Shown: positions 1-8,683, numbered from the stretch's first letter. The stretch is 64,000 nucleotides of DNA from Alistipes sp. (GCA_021202985.1 JAJQCA010000083.1:1-64000); one strand, 5' to 3'. Made by a program: numbers and translations. The notes: generated from the letters alone by a model not told the origin.

Positions 1-16
1 TTTCCATGCCGGGTAT

Positions 17-36
17 AATTGGTTTCGTAACCAATT
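17..36. repeat. Perfect hairpin just upstream of the transposase
   Basis: Arms AATTGGTT (17-24) and AACCAATT (29-36) are separated by TCGT. It ends 11 bases before the transposase start codon. It could be part of the terminal repeat of the insertion sequence or a structure limiting transposase translation; neither can be decided from one copy. Confidence 0.5.
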
Positions 37-47
37 AGATAAAGAAA

Positions 48-1001
48 ATGCAAATTAAATCGTTCATAGAGTTAATAAGTGTATTAAAAGATAAAAGAGC
101 GTGCAGGGAGTTTTTAGAGGAACAAAGATGGCATGGTAAACCGATCTGCCCACATTGCGGAGTTGAATCAGAAGAACATTATAAATTGAAGTCACGGGGA
201 GAATTTAATGGACTTTATAAATGTAAGGAATGTAGGAAAAGGTTCACGGTAACGGTGGGAACCATGTTTGAGGGAAGTAATGTATCATTGGAAAAATGGT
301 TTTATGCTATTTATATCTTCCTGTCCCATAAGAAAGGAATTAGTAGCGTACAGTTGGCAAAAGATATTAATGTTACCCAAAAGACCGCTTGGTTTATGCT
401 CCATAGGATAAGGCATAATATGAGAGAAAAAGTAGGAGTCCAATTCAATGATAATACGCAAGTTGATGAGACCTATGTTGGTGGAGAAAATAAAGGTCGT
501 TATAAAGGTACACAGGGAAGAAGTACCAAGATAAAAACTCCCGTAGTTGGATTATTGTCTGACGGAATGGTATCAATGGTGGTAGTACCTCACACAAAGG
601 GAACAGTTTTAAAGCCCATTGTGAAGTCATTAGTTAGGAAGGGTTCCACATTAATTACAGACGGACATAGAGGTTACAAAGGATTACACCGGGAATATGA
701 ACACCAAGTGGTAATCCACAAGGAGAAAGAATACGTTAATGCAGATGGTTACCATACGAATAGTATCGAGGGATTTTGGTCACACTTGAAAAGAGGTATA
801 TTTGGAATATATCATTTAGTAAGCCGTAACCATTTATCCAGATATTGTGATGAATTTGCTTTTAGATATAATACCCGTAATATCTCGGATATGGTGAGGT
901 TTGTAATGTTTATTATTTCGGCTTATAAAAGGTTAAGATACCGGGAATTAATAGCAGATTTTTGGTTAGATACATATATTAAATTAAAAACCACCTATTG
1001 A
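48..1001 (+). CDS. IS1595-family (ISXO2-like) transposase
   Basis: This DDE transposase cuts and joins the ends of its own element. The 317-residue protein has an N-terminal zinc ribbon with two CxxC pairs (C34/C37 and C59/C62), then a helical region, then the ISXO2-type catalytic domain. Likely acidic residues are D140 (in VDETYVGG), D205 (in TDGH) and E241 (in SIEGFW). The length is normal for the family and the frame is open throughout, so it looks intact. The start at 48 follows the hairpin at 17-36. The stop lies inside a terminator stem. The gene is AT-rich compared with the core genome, as expected for a mobile element. Confidence 0.9.
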   Translation: MQIKSFIELISVLKDKRACREFLEEQRWHGKPICPHCGVESEEHYKLKSRGEFNGLYKCKECRKRFTVTVGTMFEGSNVSLEKWFYAIYIFLSHKKGISSVQLAKDINVTQKTAWFMLHRIRHNMREKVGVQFNDNTQVDETYVGGENKGRYKGTQGRSTKIKTPVVGLLSDGMVSMVVVPHTKGTVLKPIVKSLVRKGSTLITDGHRGYKGLHREYEHQVVIHKEKEYVNADGYHTNSIEGFWSHLKRGIFGIYHLVSRNHLSRYCDEFAFRYNTRNISDMVRFVMFIISAYKRLRYRELIADFWLDTYIKLKTTY

Positions 1002-1016
1002 GAGTAGGTGGTTTTT
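986..1016. terminator. Terminator of the transposase gene
   Basis: A 12-bp stem (986-997 with 1005-1016) has A5 on the left and T5 on the right, so it can work in both directions. The transposase stop codon is inside it. Confidence 0.8.
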
Positions 1017-1029
1017 GAAAGGAAATTAC

Positions 1030-1212
1030 TTAAAAGATAATTTTTAATAGAATCCGAAACCCATAAATGAGTTTAATTAAATTAATTAAAAGTTTAGCTG
1101 TATTTAATTGTAATTTCTTGGGTTGCCCCTTTCTAAAAGAAGCATAAACCCGAATATCAAGATTTAGCATGATATATGTATTCGGGGTAAGCTCGAAAAC
1201 AGGGGTTTTCAA
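1030..1212 (-). CDS. Possible small hypothetical protein (60 aa)
   Basis: A 60-codon frame lies between two terminator hairpins. The protein is basic and ends in a hydrophobic Leu/Ile-rich stretch (about residues 38-60) that could be one membrane helix. I do not recognise a family. No clear promoter is visible, and the high A+T content makes chance open frames likely. It may be a passenger of the accessory patch. Confidence 0.3.
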   Translation of the reverse strand: MKTPVFELTPNTYIMLNLDIRVYASFRKGQPKKLQLNTAKLLINLIKLIYGFRILLKIIF

Positions 1213-1255
1213 TGTTAAGTTTACATTAAATTATTTTTTGGTTGTTTCCTATTTT

Positions 1256-1287
1256 AAAAAAGCGTGGAGAAATTCTCCACGCTTTTT
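1256..1287. terminator. Strong rho-independent terminator
   Basis: An 11-bp perfect stem (1261-1271 with 1273-1283, the loop opening by a few bases) is flanked by A-rich and T-rich runs and so is bidirectional. It insulates the structured leader downstream from read-through out of the insertion sequence. Confidence 0.8.
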
Positions 1288-1340
1288 GATTTATAGAAAG
1301 TTAGCGGCTCACGTATGAATGCCTTGTTTAAATAATTCCG

Positions 1341-1348
1341 TATCTTTG
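1341..1348 (+). promoter_or_regulatory. Bacteroidetes -7 box before the structured leader
   Basis: TATCTTTG matches the TAnnTTTG consensus, which puts transcription start near 1355, just at the first hairpin of the leader. A good -33 TTTG at the usual spacing is not visible; a TTG at 1324 is too close. Confidence 0.5.
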
Positions 1349-1352
1349 TAAC

Positions 1353-1601
1353 GTCTCGAAAGTGAGACATACATAATGGGAAGCGTTTAGCTTATTCCTC
1401 ACTGATGAATCTGGACAGTTCAGCAAGTACCGAGAGAATAATGAAGGCGCTCTCCTTTGGTTTGTTTATGGAGTTTCTATACCATACAGCCGAAGGCGTG
1501 AGCTGTTTTCTTGTATTCGGTACGGGCTTGTCCAGAGCCTATCAGCGGTATGAGTTATCAGTCTCGCGCCTCTCTGATTTTTGTAATTCTTCTTTGAGAC
1601 T
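1353..1601 (+). ncRNA. Structured leader RNA upstream of the lipoprotein gene (candidate cis-regulator)
   Basis: A 5' hairpin GTCTC/GAGAC (1353-1357 with 1364-1368) is followed by an 18-bp compound helix: 1410-1417 with 1529-1536, 1422-1424 with 1526-1528, and 1427-1433 with 1517-1523. The helix encloses smaller hairpins at 1434-1454, 1467-1486 (TATGG/CCATA) and 1486-1506 (ACAGC/GCTGT). A last helix, AGTCTC/GAGACT, pairs 1560-1565 with 1596-1601 and repeats the motif of the first hairpin. A 73-codon frame (1405-1626) crosses the same bases, so coding use is the alternative. I have the impression that this leader recurs in Bacteroidales genomes but cannot verify it, and I cannot assign an RNA family. 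Confidence 0.55.
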
Positions 1602-1626
1602 GGGAAGAATAAAATCAAATAGATGA
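1405..1626 (+). CDS. Possible 73-codon upstream frame overlapping the lipoprotein start
   Basis: This frame runs through the structured leader, and its TGA overlaps the ATG of the lipoprotein gene (ATGA at 1623-1626), the geometry used for translational coupling. The product would be serine- and leucine-rich with no domain I recognise and no signal peptide. The strong base pairing of the same stretch suggests that RNA structure is the conserved property and that the frame may be incidental. It is listed so that the alternative is not lost. Confidence 0.25.
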   Translation: MNLDSSASTERIMKALSFGLFMEFLYHTAEGVSCFLVFGTGLSRAYQRYELSVSRLSDFCNSSLRLGRIKSNR

Positions 1627-2897
1627 AACAGATTAAAACTTTTTTGGTGGTGATTGCCCTTTGTGGGGTAATGGCTGGATGTTCAAATGATGAGGATGGT
1701 GGAGATAATCCGGGAGCAGTTGAAATATCCACGTTTAATATCAAAGATGCCGTATCGCTTGCTTTGTATGATGCGCCCGCTACCCGTGCATGGCACATTG
1801 ATACCGACGAGGATGGAAATACCTATGAGTGGTTTGATGGGCCGGTAGTAATTCAAATTGACTCAGAGGGTAAGGCAGTACCTGTTATTTCGTTCTCGCA
1901 TGATGGCCGACCAATTGAATGGTATTGTAAGTCTATTACTTATTTGACTTCCAATTACGTATTGTTTGAAACGGATAGGGAAAAAAGTTATTTATTAGCT
2001 CCGTATTATTTGGTGCGAATTTCTGATGGCAAGGCATTTAATTTCAGTGATTTTGATTATTCTGAAATAACAGAAATAGAAGATAACTATTTGTATTTAT
2101 ATAATGCCAATATACATGATGGTAGTAGTTCGGTTAATAGCGATAAACCTGTTGCAGGTATTGGTTATTTAGAAATAGCCCGCCTATATCTACCGGAATC
2201 GGGAAATATTGAATTTGAAGAATTTATATTTAAAGCTGAACAGTTTACCAAGAATTATATAATCGGTGGTTCTCCATATAATAATATTGTGATGGATAAA
2301 AGAAGTAAACAATCTTTTACCGTGCCGAATGGATATAGAATTATTGGAGTGGATTATGATAAAGATAGATTTTATTATACGGATTATGAAAACTCCGAAG
2401 AGATAATAGAGGGAGAAATAGTGAATAATAAACTGTCGGAAGTTGAAAGGTTTGAGATTCCGCTTTATTTAGGGTATGCTATACGCCTGTTCCCGAATAA
2501 TGAGGAGTTAGTATTGATTACAGAAACCAATACCGGAATATATAATCGGAGTACCGAAGAATATTCTGTTTTAAGTGAAGATATTTTTTGGACGGGGCAG
2601 AGAGTTGAAAGATTGAATCCAAGAAAGTTCACGATAACCACCTTGACCATTGAATTGTATGTGTTAGACCTTGATACGAAACCTTTGTTGTACAGGTTAA
2701 TGAACCCCGACGATTATCCGCAGTATAATATCGAGAATATTAAGTATCTTAAGCCATCAGATAGATTTTCAATAAATGCCTTAAGGCTTGTGGATAGTAA
2801 AAAGGTATTGCTGTCAATGGATGTTAAGATGGACGGAATGTTAATTGAGGTCGAAGAATACGATAATACGATACTGGAGATTGTTCCGATCAATTAA
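1623..2897 (+). CDS. Hypothetical lipoprotein (424 aa)
   Basis: The protein begins with a charged end, a hydrophobic core and a lipobox ending VMAGC (Cys about residue 20), followed by an acidic SNDEDGGD stretch. This is a lipoprotein signal; the residues after the Cys resemble export tethers to the Bacteroidetes surface. The rest is rich in Asp, Tyr and Ile in alternating patterns compatible with beta-propeller or beta-sandwich blades. No domain is recognised. It lies behind the structured leader, and its start overlaps the end of an upstream frame. The gene is clearly more AT-rich than the core genome, which suggests horizontal acquisition together with the adjacent insertion sequence. A terminator follows immediately. 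Confidence 0.75.
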   Translation: MKQIKTFLVVIALCGVMAGCSNDEDGGDNPGAVEISTFNIKDAVSLALYDAPATRAWHIDTDEDGNTYEWFDGPVVIQIDSEGKAVPVISFSHDGRPIEWYCKSITYLTSNYVLFETDREKSYLLAPYYLVRISDGKAFNFSDFDYSEITEIEDNYLYLYNANIHDGSSSVNSDKPVAGIGYLEIARLYLPESGNIEFEEFIFKAEQFTKNYIIGGSPYNNIVMDKRSKQSFTVPNGYRIIGVDYDKDRFYYTDYENSEEIIEGEIVNNKLSEVERFEIPLYLGYAIRLFPNNEELVLITETNTGIYNRSTEEYSVLSEDIFWTGQRVERLNPRKFTITTLTIELYVLDLDTKPLLYRLMNPDDYPQYNIENIKYLKPSDRFSINALRLVDSKKVLLSMDVKMDGMLIEVEEYDNTILEIVPIN

Positions 2898-2916
2898 GAA
2901 CAATGAATATAAAGTG

Positions 2917-2942
2917 AAACCGGCTTTGATTAAAGCCGGTTT
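2917..2942. terminator. Terminator between the lipoprotein and esterase genes
   Basis: AAACCGGCTTT (2917-2927) pairs with AAAGCCGGTTT (2932-2942) across a GATT loop. It follows the lipoprotein gene; its right arm overlaps the 3' end of the convergent esterase gene, so it can serve both. Confidence 0.8.
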
Positions 2943-3946
2943 TCTTTTATTATTGTTGGTGCATTAAAGTATATAAGTGTGTTAGATTTTATATAATCGG
3001 CTATGCCGAACCGTTTCCTCTTTTTCGCCGCGTCCAGTTGATCGACACCCGTATTTATAATCAGCCGCTCCTGCCTGTCGACGAGTTTATCGAGGAACGA
3101 AAGGATATCATGGCGGTTATCTGTCATCGGGCTGGCGGCAACCCTGTGGTCGGCGTTTTCCACGGAATAAAAGACGTGCGGACTCCCGGCCTTCGTGAGT
3201 TTTTTAGCGATGTGTTTAGACCCGAAGAAGCCCATGCCGAGTTTCCGGATCCTGTTGTACGGAACATTGGAATCGGCGTCGCCGTGGAACAGCATCACAG
3301 GACACGGTTCCGCGGCGAAACCGATATCACGCGAATCGGCCAGTATCGCCCCGGCGAATGAAACTATGCCCGCATAGTTGAACCCCGCCGGGAGTCGCCC
3401 GGCGACAGGTTGCCCGTTACATATCGCATACTCCCCCTGCAAGACGGAAATAGCGCCGGCGCTCGAACCGTTGGCAACAATCCGTCCCGGGTCCATCCCC
3501 CATTCCGCGGCATGGTCCAGTACATAGGTCGTGGCGTCGAACAGGTCCTCGACGGCCATTTCCACCACATCCATGAACAGGGCCATAAACGCCCTTGCCT
3601 GCTTAATCTTTCCGCCAGACCGTTCCTGCGCCTGCGCTCCATCCCGGGCAAGGCTTTTAAAGCCCAGGCGGTAGTCGATCGACACTACGGTATATCCGTT
3701 CCCGGCCAGGTATTCGAAATAAGGAATGTAACCTTTGCCGTCACGGGAACCGGTAAAGAATCCGCCCCCGAACATAAATATCACGCACGGCGAATCGGCC
3801 GGCGAATCCACCGCCCGGTAACGGTCGAGGTAGAGCGAGTCGGCATCTTTAACCGAATAGAGATAAGTATCTTTCCGGACAGGCTGACCGGAAAGCAGGC
3901 CGAAGGAAAACAGTAATACGGATAGGATTAAAACGGTCTTTCTCAT
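2930..3946 (-). CDS. Secreted alpha/beta-hydrolase (carboxylesterase/lipase type)
   Basis: The protein probably hydrolyses an ester in the periplasm or outside the cell. It has an N-terminal signal peptide (hydrophobic run after MRK, ending near SGQ). The oxyanion segment FGGGFFTG stands where HGGGF is usual. The nucleophile elbow is GSSAG, the acid is probably in HGDADSNVP, and the histidine is in the later NADHRV segment. This order is that of the BD-FAE/esterase group. The start at 3946 is chosen because the signal peptide begins there; an in-frame upstream ATG (3979) would add 11 residues before it. Substrate unknown. It follows rnhA after 68 bases and may share its transcript. Confidence 0.8.
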   Translation of the reverse strand: MRKTVLILSVLLFSFGLLSGQPVRKDTYLYSVKDADSLYLDRYRAVDSPADSPCVIFMFGGGFFTGSRDGKGYIPYFEYLAGNGYTVVSIDYRLGFKSLARDGAQAQERSGGKIKQARAFMALFMDVVEMAVEDLFDATTYVLDHAAEWGMDPGRIVANGSSAGAISVLQGEYAICNGQPVAGRLPAGFNYAGIVSFAGAILADSRDIGFAAEPCPVMLFHGDADSNVPYNRIRKLGMGFFGSKHIAKKLTKAGSPHVFYSVENADHRVAASPMTDNRHDILSFLDKLVDRQERLIINTGVDQLDAAKKRKRFGIADYIKSNTLIYFNAPTIIKENRL

Positions 3947-4014
3947 TATTGAATAATATTTATATAGTGCGGAGTGCAAAATCCCCGCCGCCCTTATATG
4001 AGCGAACCCGGCTC

Positions 4015-4470
4015 CTACGGGCTATAACCCGCATCTTCGGGCAGGTCGGCCCCGTTGGCAGCCGCCACGGCGAGCCTGTCGCACCGCTCGTTCTCCGGAA
4101 TGTCGGCATGTCCCTTCACCCAGACGAAATTTACACGGTGCCGCCGGTAAACCGCCAGGAAACGGCGCCACAAATCGGGGTTCTTTTTATCCTTAAACCA
4201 TTTGCGCTCCCATCCGAACACCCAGCCCTTCTCCACCGCGTTGACCACATACTGCGAATCGGAATAGACCGTAACGTCGCACGGCTCCACTTTAAGGGCC
4301 TCCAGCCCCACGCAAACCGCCATCAGTTCCATACGGTTATTTGTGGTAAGCCGGAACCCTCCGCTGAGTTCCTTCCGGTGGTTGGGCGGAGCCAACAGTA
4401 CCACCCCGTAGCCACCCGGCCCCGGATTACCTAACGCCGATCCGTCGGTATATATAATTACCCTCGCCAT
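4015..4470 (-). CDS. rnhA: Ribonuclease HI
   Basis: The enzyme cleaves the RNA strand of RNA-DNA hybrids (R-loops, primers) in the cytoplasm. The 151-residue protein has the full catalytic set D9 (YTDGS), E48 (NNRMEL), D71 (YSDSQ) and D131, with the helper histidine H121 in VKGHAD. The length matches bacterial RNase HI. The start at 4470 is chosen because the RNase H fold begins immediately with [10 protein letters not shown]; an upstream extension in frame has no homologous look. It is separated from the upstream DksA-like gene by a very strong hairpin, so it probably has its own promoter. Confidence 0.93.
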   Translation of the reverse strand: MARVIIYTDGSALGNPGPGGYGVVLLAPPNHRKELSGGFRLTTNNRMELMAVCVGLEALKVEPCDVTVYSDSQYVVNAVEKGWVFGWERKWFKDKKNPDLWRRFLAVYRRHRVNFVWVKGHADIPENERCDRLAVAAANGADLPEDAGYSP

Positions 4471-4614
4471 TTCCGCCCGTGAAGATAAAGGTTTTTTATT
4501 TTTTTGTTCCCTTCCGAAACATTTTCCTGCTCTCCATAGCCGCCCGTTCCGGTCCGATGGTCTCCCAGAAGGTTGCGGAAAATTATCACTTGTACTGCAA
4601 ACCATACCTCATTA

Positions 4615-4655
4615 AACAAGGGGTGTGTGATTTTATAAATCACACACCCCTTGTT
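4615..4655. terminator. Very strong 19-bp hairpin terminator after the DksA-like gene
   Basis: A perfect 19-bp stem (4615-4633 with 4637-4655) has a three-base loop. On the minus strand it follows the stop of the DksA/TraR gene. Confidence 0.8.
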
Positions 4656-4679
4656 TTCAGGTGACATAGTAATAAATCC

Positions 4680-5066
4680 TTACCTGCGTTCGTTCTCTTT
4701 TACTTCGATACAGAGCGTGGCGTGGGGAACGATTTTAAGGCGTTCCTTCGGTATCAGCTTCCCGGTTTCACGGCAGATACCGTACGTTTTGTTCTCTATA
4801 CGGACCAGGGCGGCCTCGAGGTGCTGTATAAACTTGAGCTGCCTCTGGGCGAGCCTGCCCGACTCCTCTTTGGAGAGGGTCGCGGCGCCTTCCTCCAGTA
4901 CTTTGAAGGTGGGCGAAGTGTCCTCCGTGTCGTTGCTCGAAGTATGTGTAATTGTCGACCTGAGCAGGTCGTAATCTGCTTTCGCCTTTTCGAGTTTATC
5001 GAGTATTATCGCTTTGAACTCCAGGAGCTCTTCATCCGAATAGCGAGTCTTTTCAACCTCTGCCAT
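4680..5066 (-). CDS. DksA/TraR-family RNA polymerase-binding protein
   Basis: DksA-type proteins enter the secondary channel of RNA polymerase and, with ppGpp, tune promoters during starvation. This 128-residue protein has a long alpha-helical coiled-coil N-terminal half (rich in Glu, Lys and Leu) and the C-terminal finger segment YGICRETGKLIPKERL followed by PHATLC. Only one Cys of each CxxC pair is left, so the zinc site is degenerate, as in many Bacteroidetes members. The start at 5066 was preferred over 5120 because the upstream 18 residues are hydrophobic and unlike the family. It lies downstream of ileS. Confidence 0.88.
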   Translation of the reverse strand: MAEVEKTRYSDEELLEFKAIILDKLEKAKADYDLLRSTITHTSSNDTEDTSPTFKVLEEGAATLSKEESGRLAQRQLKFIQHLEAALVRIENKTYGICRETGKLIPKERLKIVPHATLCIEVKENERR

Positions 5067-5210
5067 AGCTGTCTTTATTAGGCTCCATAAATATAAGAAA
5101 AATATTGCGGCATACTCCAAAAATCGGAAATTATGTCGCCGGGGGCCTTATATTATACAATGAACGCGGTGAATGATACTTGTTATTTAAAGCGGGCTGT
5201 CGCAGGCTCC

Positions 5211-8200
5211 TTATGAAGCCTTCGTTACCGCTATTTTTATTGTGTTGCCGTCTATATCCGCATCATTTACGAACGCTCCCTGCGGCCCGGCTTCGAGTGC
5301 GAGCGAGGTGGCGAGCACCTGCGATGATATATAGTCCTTGTGCTCCAGCACGGCGTCCCGCACCAGCGGATCGTCCGATAGGGCGACCGTTATCTTGTCG
5401 GTCACTTCGAAACCGCTCTCCTTGCGGATATTCTGGATGCGGTTTATCAATTCGCGTGCCACCCCTTCGCGGCGCAGCTCCTCGGTGACGGTTACGTCGA
5501 GCGCCACCGTAAGCCGTCCTTCCGTAGCTACCAGCCATCCGGGCATATCTTCGGAAGTTATCTCGAAGTCGGCCAGCGTAACCTCGAGCTTATCCCCGTC
5601 CACCTCCAGGACCCCCGTGCCTTCGGCCTCCAGCCGGGCTATATCCTCCTGCGAGAATCCCGCCACAAGGGCCGAAATAGCCTTCATATATTTGCCGTAC
5701 CGCGGGCCGAGGGTCTTGAAATTGGGCTTTATCTTTTTGGTTATAAGGCCGGCCGTATCCTCGATAAGCTCAATTTCCTTAACGTTGACCTCGCTCTTTA
5801 TAAGCCCCTCGGCTCTTTCTATACGTTCTTTCACACCATCCTCGAGGATGGGAACCATTATTTTGGTAAGCGGCTGGCGTACCTTTATATTCACTTTTCG
5901 CCTCAGTGCGAGCACCATAGAGGAGACCCTCTGCGCCAGGTCCATCATGGCTTCCAGTTCGCCGTCCACCAGTGACGAGTCGGCCACCGGGAATTTGGCC
6001 AGGTGCACGGAGCCTTCGACGTGGCGTCCGCTCAGTTCGTTCAGGTCGCAGAATATCCGCTCTGTGATAAAGGGTGCAAACGGGGCCGCAAGCATCGACA
6101 CCGTTTCCAGGCAGGTGTAGAGCGTCTGGTACGCGGCCAGCTTGTCGCGGTCCATTTCGCCGCCCCAGAACCGTTTGCGGTTCAGCCTTACGTACCAGTT
6201 CGAGAGGTTCTCTCCCACGAACTCCTGTATCAGCCGCGCCGCCGGGGTCGGGTCGTAATCCTCCAGATGGGCCGTTACCTTGCTCACAAGGGTGTTGAGA
6301 AGCGATATTATCCACCGGTCTATCTCCGGCCGTTCAGCCACCGGAACCTCTTCTTCCCGCCCGGTGAAGCCGTCAACATTGGCGTAAAGGGCGAAAAAGC
6401 CGTATGTGTTGTATAGCGTGCCGAAAAACTTCCTGCGCACTTCGTCCACCCCGTCGGGGTCGAACTTCAGGTTGTCCCACGGCTGTGAGTTGGACATCAT
6501 ATACCAGCGCACGGCGTCCGGGCCGTATTTGTCCATCACCTCGAACGGGTCGACCCCGTTACCGAGACGCTTGCTCATCTTATTGCCGTTCTTGTCGAGC
6601 ACAAGGCCGTTGGAAATTATATTTTTGAACGCCACGCTGTCCGATAGCATCGTGGCAAGGGCGTGCAGGGTAAAGAACCACCCTCGTGTCTGGTCGACCC
6701 CCTCGGCTATAAAGTCCGCCGGGAACACCTTTGCGAACTCCTCTTCGCTTATCTCGAACGGGTAATGGACCTGGGCGTAAGGCATCGCCCCGCTGTCGAA
6801 CCAGACGTCGATAAGATCCGTTTCGCGGTACATCGGCCGCCCGTCCTCCGCCACCAGCACAATCCGGTCCACATAGGGCCTATGCAGGTCGAAAAGGTTA
6901 TAATTGGCCTCGGTGAAGTCGCCGTCTTTGAACTCCGCCAGCGGGTTGGACTCCATCAGTCCGGCCGCCACCGACTTGTCTATTTCAGTTTTCAATTCCG
7001 CCACCGAACCTATACACTTCAACTGCGACTGGTCTTCGGTGGCCCAAACGGGCAGCGGCGTCCCCCAGAATCGCGAGCGTGACAGGTTCCAGTCAACGAG
7101 CCCTTCGAGCCATTTCCCGAAGCGGCCCGTCCCTGTCGATTCCGGTTTCCAGTTTATCGTTTTGTTCAGGGCGATCAGTTCGTCCTTCAGCGCCGTGGTG
7201 CGGATAAACCACGAGTCGAGCGGATAATAGAGCACCGGTTTGTCCGTACGCCAGCAATGGGGGTAGGAGTGTACGTGTTTCTCAATCTTGAACGCCTTGC
7301 TGGCACCCTTGAGGTCCACCGCGATATCCACGTCGAGTGTGGCATCGTCGTCGGTCAGGCTGTCGTCGTAGGCGTTCTTAACGAACCTTCCGGCCCAGGG
7401 GCCGTACAACGCCGTATCGACGTAGTCATTAACAAAGAGCGGGTCGAGCTCTTCGATGCGGAAGAACTTGCCCGTCCGGTCCACCATCGGCTGGGCCTTG
7501 CCTGCCTTGTCTATCAGGTGGAGCGGCACGATGCCGTTCTCGCGGGCCACACGTGCGTCGTCCGCCCCGAACGTCGGGGCGATATGCACTATACCGGTAC
7601 CGTCGGTGGTGGTGACAAAGTCTCCCGGGATAACCCGGAAAGCCTCGCCCATCGGACGTACCCACGGGATAAGCTGTTTGTAGTTGACACCCACCAGGTC
7701 GGCACCCTTATACTCCCTCTCCACCGTGTAGGTGCCCTCCTGCTTTTTGCCGAAATAGCTCCCCATCAGGTCTTTGGCCAGCACGACGGTCTGCCTCTCC
7801 CCGGTGTAGGGGTTTTCGCAGAATACGCGCACATAGTCGAGCTGCGGCCCCACGGCGAGGGCCGTGTTGGACGGCAGGGTCCAGGGTGTAGTGGTCCACG
7901 CGAGTATATAGACCGGACCTTCGGCCCCGTCGAAAAGCAGCTCACTGTTCGCGTCCTTTACCACCTCGAACTGGGCCGTGAGCGTGGTATCCTTCACGTC
8001 GCGGTAACATCCCGGCTGGTTCAGCTCGTGGTTGCTCAGGCCGGTACCCGCAGCGGGCGAGTAGGGCTGTATGGTGTAACCCTTGTAAAGCAGACCCTTG
8101 TCGAACAGCTTTTTGAGCATCCACCACAGGGTCTCTATATATTTGTTCTCGTAGGTAATATACGGGTCGTCCATATTGACCCAGTATCCCATCATCCGGG

Positions 8201-8609
8201 TGAGCCGTTCCCATTCGCCGGTGAACTCCATCACGGCCTCGCGGCAGGTGCGGTTGTACTCCTCGATGGTTATTTTAGTGCCGATATCCTCTTTGGTGAT
8301 GCCCAGTTTCTTCTCCACCCCCAGCTCCACGGGCAGGCCGTGGGTGTCCCATCCGGCCTTACGGCGAACGAGGTATCCCTGCTGGGTCTTATAGCGGCAA
8401 ATCACGTCCTTGATCGTCCGGGCCATTACGTGGTGAATGCCGGGTGTACCGTTGGCCGAGGGGGGACCCTCGTAGAAAATAAAAGGCGGGCGCTCCCCGC
8501 GCGAGTCGATACTCCGCGCAAAAGTCCCTTCGGCATCCCACTTTTCCGCCACCTCGCGGCCTGTCGCACTTAGGTCGAGTCCCTTATATTCCCTGAATTT
8601 ACGGCTCAT
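5211..8609 (-). CDS. ileS: Isoleucyl-tRNA synthetase
   Basis: The enzyme charges tRNA-Ile and edits misactivated valine. The 1132-residue protein carries the HIGH-type motif in PGIHHVM (about residue 56), the DTHGLPVE motif, the inserted CP1 editing domain, the WFxSG-like signature DVWFDSGAMPYAQ, the KMSKR loop near residue 675 and a C-terminal anticodon-binding domain ending without obvious zinc cysteines. The length is that of the longer bacterial/eukaryal-like IleRS type. The MSRKFREYKGLDLS start is usual in Bacteroidetes. A -7 box lies 60 bases upstream. The DksA-like gene follows after 144 bases. Confidence 0.96.
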   Translation of the reverse strand: MSRKFREYKGLDLSATGREVAEKWDAEGTFARSIDSRGERPPFIFYEGPPSANGTPGIHHVMARTIKDVICRYKTQQGYLVRRKAGWDTHGLPVELGVEKKLGITKEDIGTKITIEEYNRTCREAVMEFTGEWERLTRMMGYWVNMDDPYITYENKYIETLWWMLKKLFDKGLLYKGYTIQPYSPAAGTGLSNHELNQPGCYRDVKDTTLTAQFEVVKDANSELLFDGAEGPVYILAWTTTPWTLPSNTALAVGPQLDYVRVFCENPYTGERQTVVLAKDLMGSYFGKKQEGTYTVEREYKGADLVGVNYKQLIPWVRPMGEAFRVIPGDFVTTTDGTGIVHIAPTFGADDARVARENGIVPLHLIDKAGKAQPMVDRTGKFFRIEELDPLFVNDYVDTALYGPWAGRFVKNAYDDSLTDDDATLDVDIAVDLKGASKAFKIEKHVHSYPHCWRTDKPVLYYPLDSWFIRTTALKDELIALNKTINWKPESTGTGRFGKWLEGLVDWNLSRSRFWGTPLPVWATEDQSQLKCIGSVAELKTEIDKSVAAGLMESNPLAEFKDGDFTEANYNLFDLHRPYVDRIVLVAEDGRPMYRETDLIDVWFDSGAMPYAQVHYPFEISEEEFAKVFPADFIAEGVDQTRGWFFTLHALATMLSDSVAFKNIISNGLVLDKNGNKMSKRLGNGVDPFEVMDKYGPDAVRWYMMSNSQPWDNLKFDPDGVDEVRRKFFGTLYNTYGFFALYANVDGFTGREEEVPVAERPEIDRWIISLLNTLVSKVTAHLEDYDPTPAARLIQEFVGENLSNWYVRLNRKRFWGGEMDRDKLAAYQTLYTCLETVSMLAAPFAPFITERIFCDLNELSGRHVEGSVHLAKFPVADSSLVDGELEAMMDLAQRVSSMVLALRRKVNIKVRQPLTKIMVPILEDGVKERIERAEGLIKSEVNVKEIELIEDTAGLITKKIKPNFKTLGPRYGKYMKAISALVAGFSQEDIARLEAEGTGVLEVDGDKLEVTLADFEITSEDMPGWLVATEGRLTVALDVTVTEELRREGVARELINRIQNIRKESGFEVTDKITVALSDDPLVRDAVLEHKDYISSQVLATSLALEAGPQGAFVNDADIDGNTIKIAVTKAS

Positions 8610-8675
8610 ACTTGTCTGATTCGTCTGTTATCTTTTCCTGCTGCGGACCGATGCGGTCCCGGTTCGGGCAGATGG

Positions 8676-8683
8676 CAAAAGTA
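8676..8683 (-). promoter_or_regulatory. -7 box of the ileS promoter
   Basis: On the minus strand this reads TACTTTTG, a TAnnTTTG match; a CTTG lies 20 bases further upstream (8704-8707 on the plus strand as CAAG). It predicts transcription start near 8669, about 60 bases before ileS. Confidence 0.6.

Larger units (their letters stand above)
1..1016 (+). mobile_element. IS1595-family insertion sequence (ends unresolved)
   Basis: The element is recognised from its transposase. The sequence begins at the window edge, so the left terminal inverted repeat may lie outside. I looked for a copy of the hairpin sequence near position 20 downstream of the transposase and did not find one, so the right end is not fixed; 1016 is the end of the transcription terminator, used as a minimum. 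The element is much richer in A+T than the core genes from 3 kb on, which fits recent arrival. Confidence 0.6.

Noticed and set aside
17..36. Hairpin near the transposase as a proven terminal inverted repeat
   Set aside because: No partner copy found on the right side, so it is only described as a hairpin.
7257..8573. Long open frame antisense to ileS
   Set aside because: High G+C codon bias of ileS produces it; it matches nothing and has no signals.
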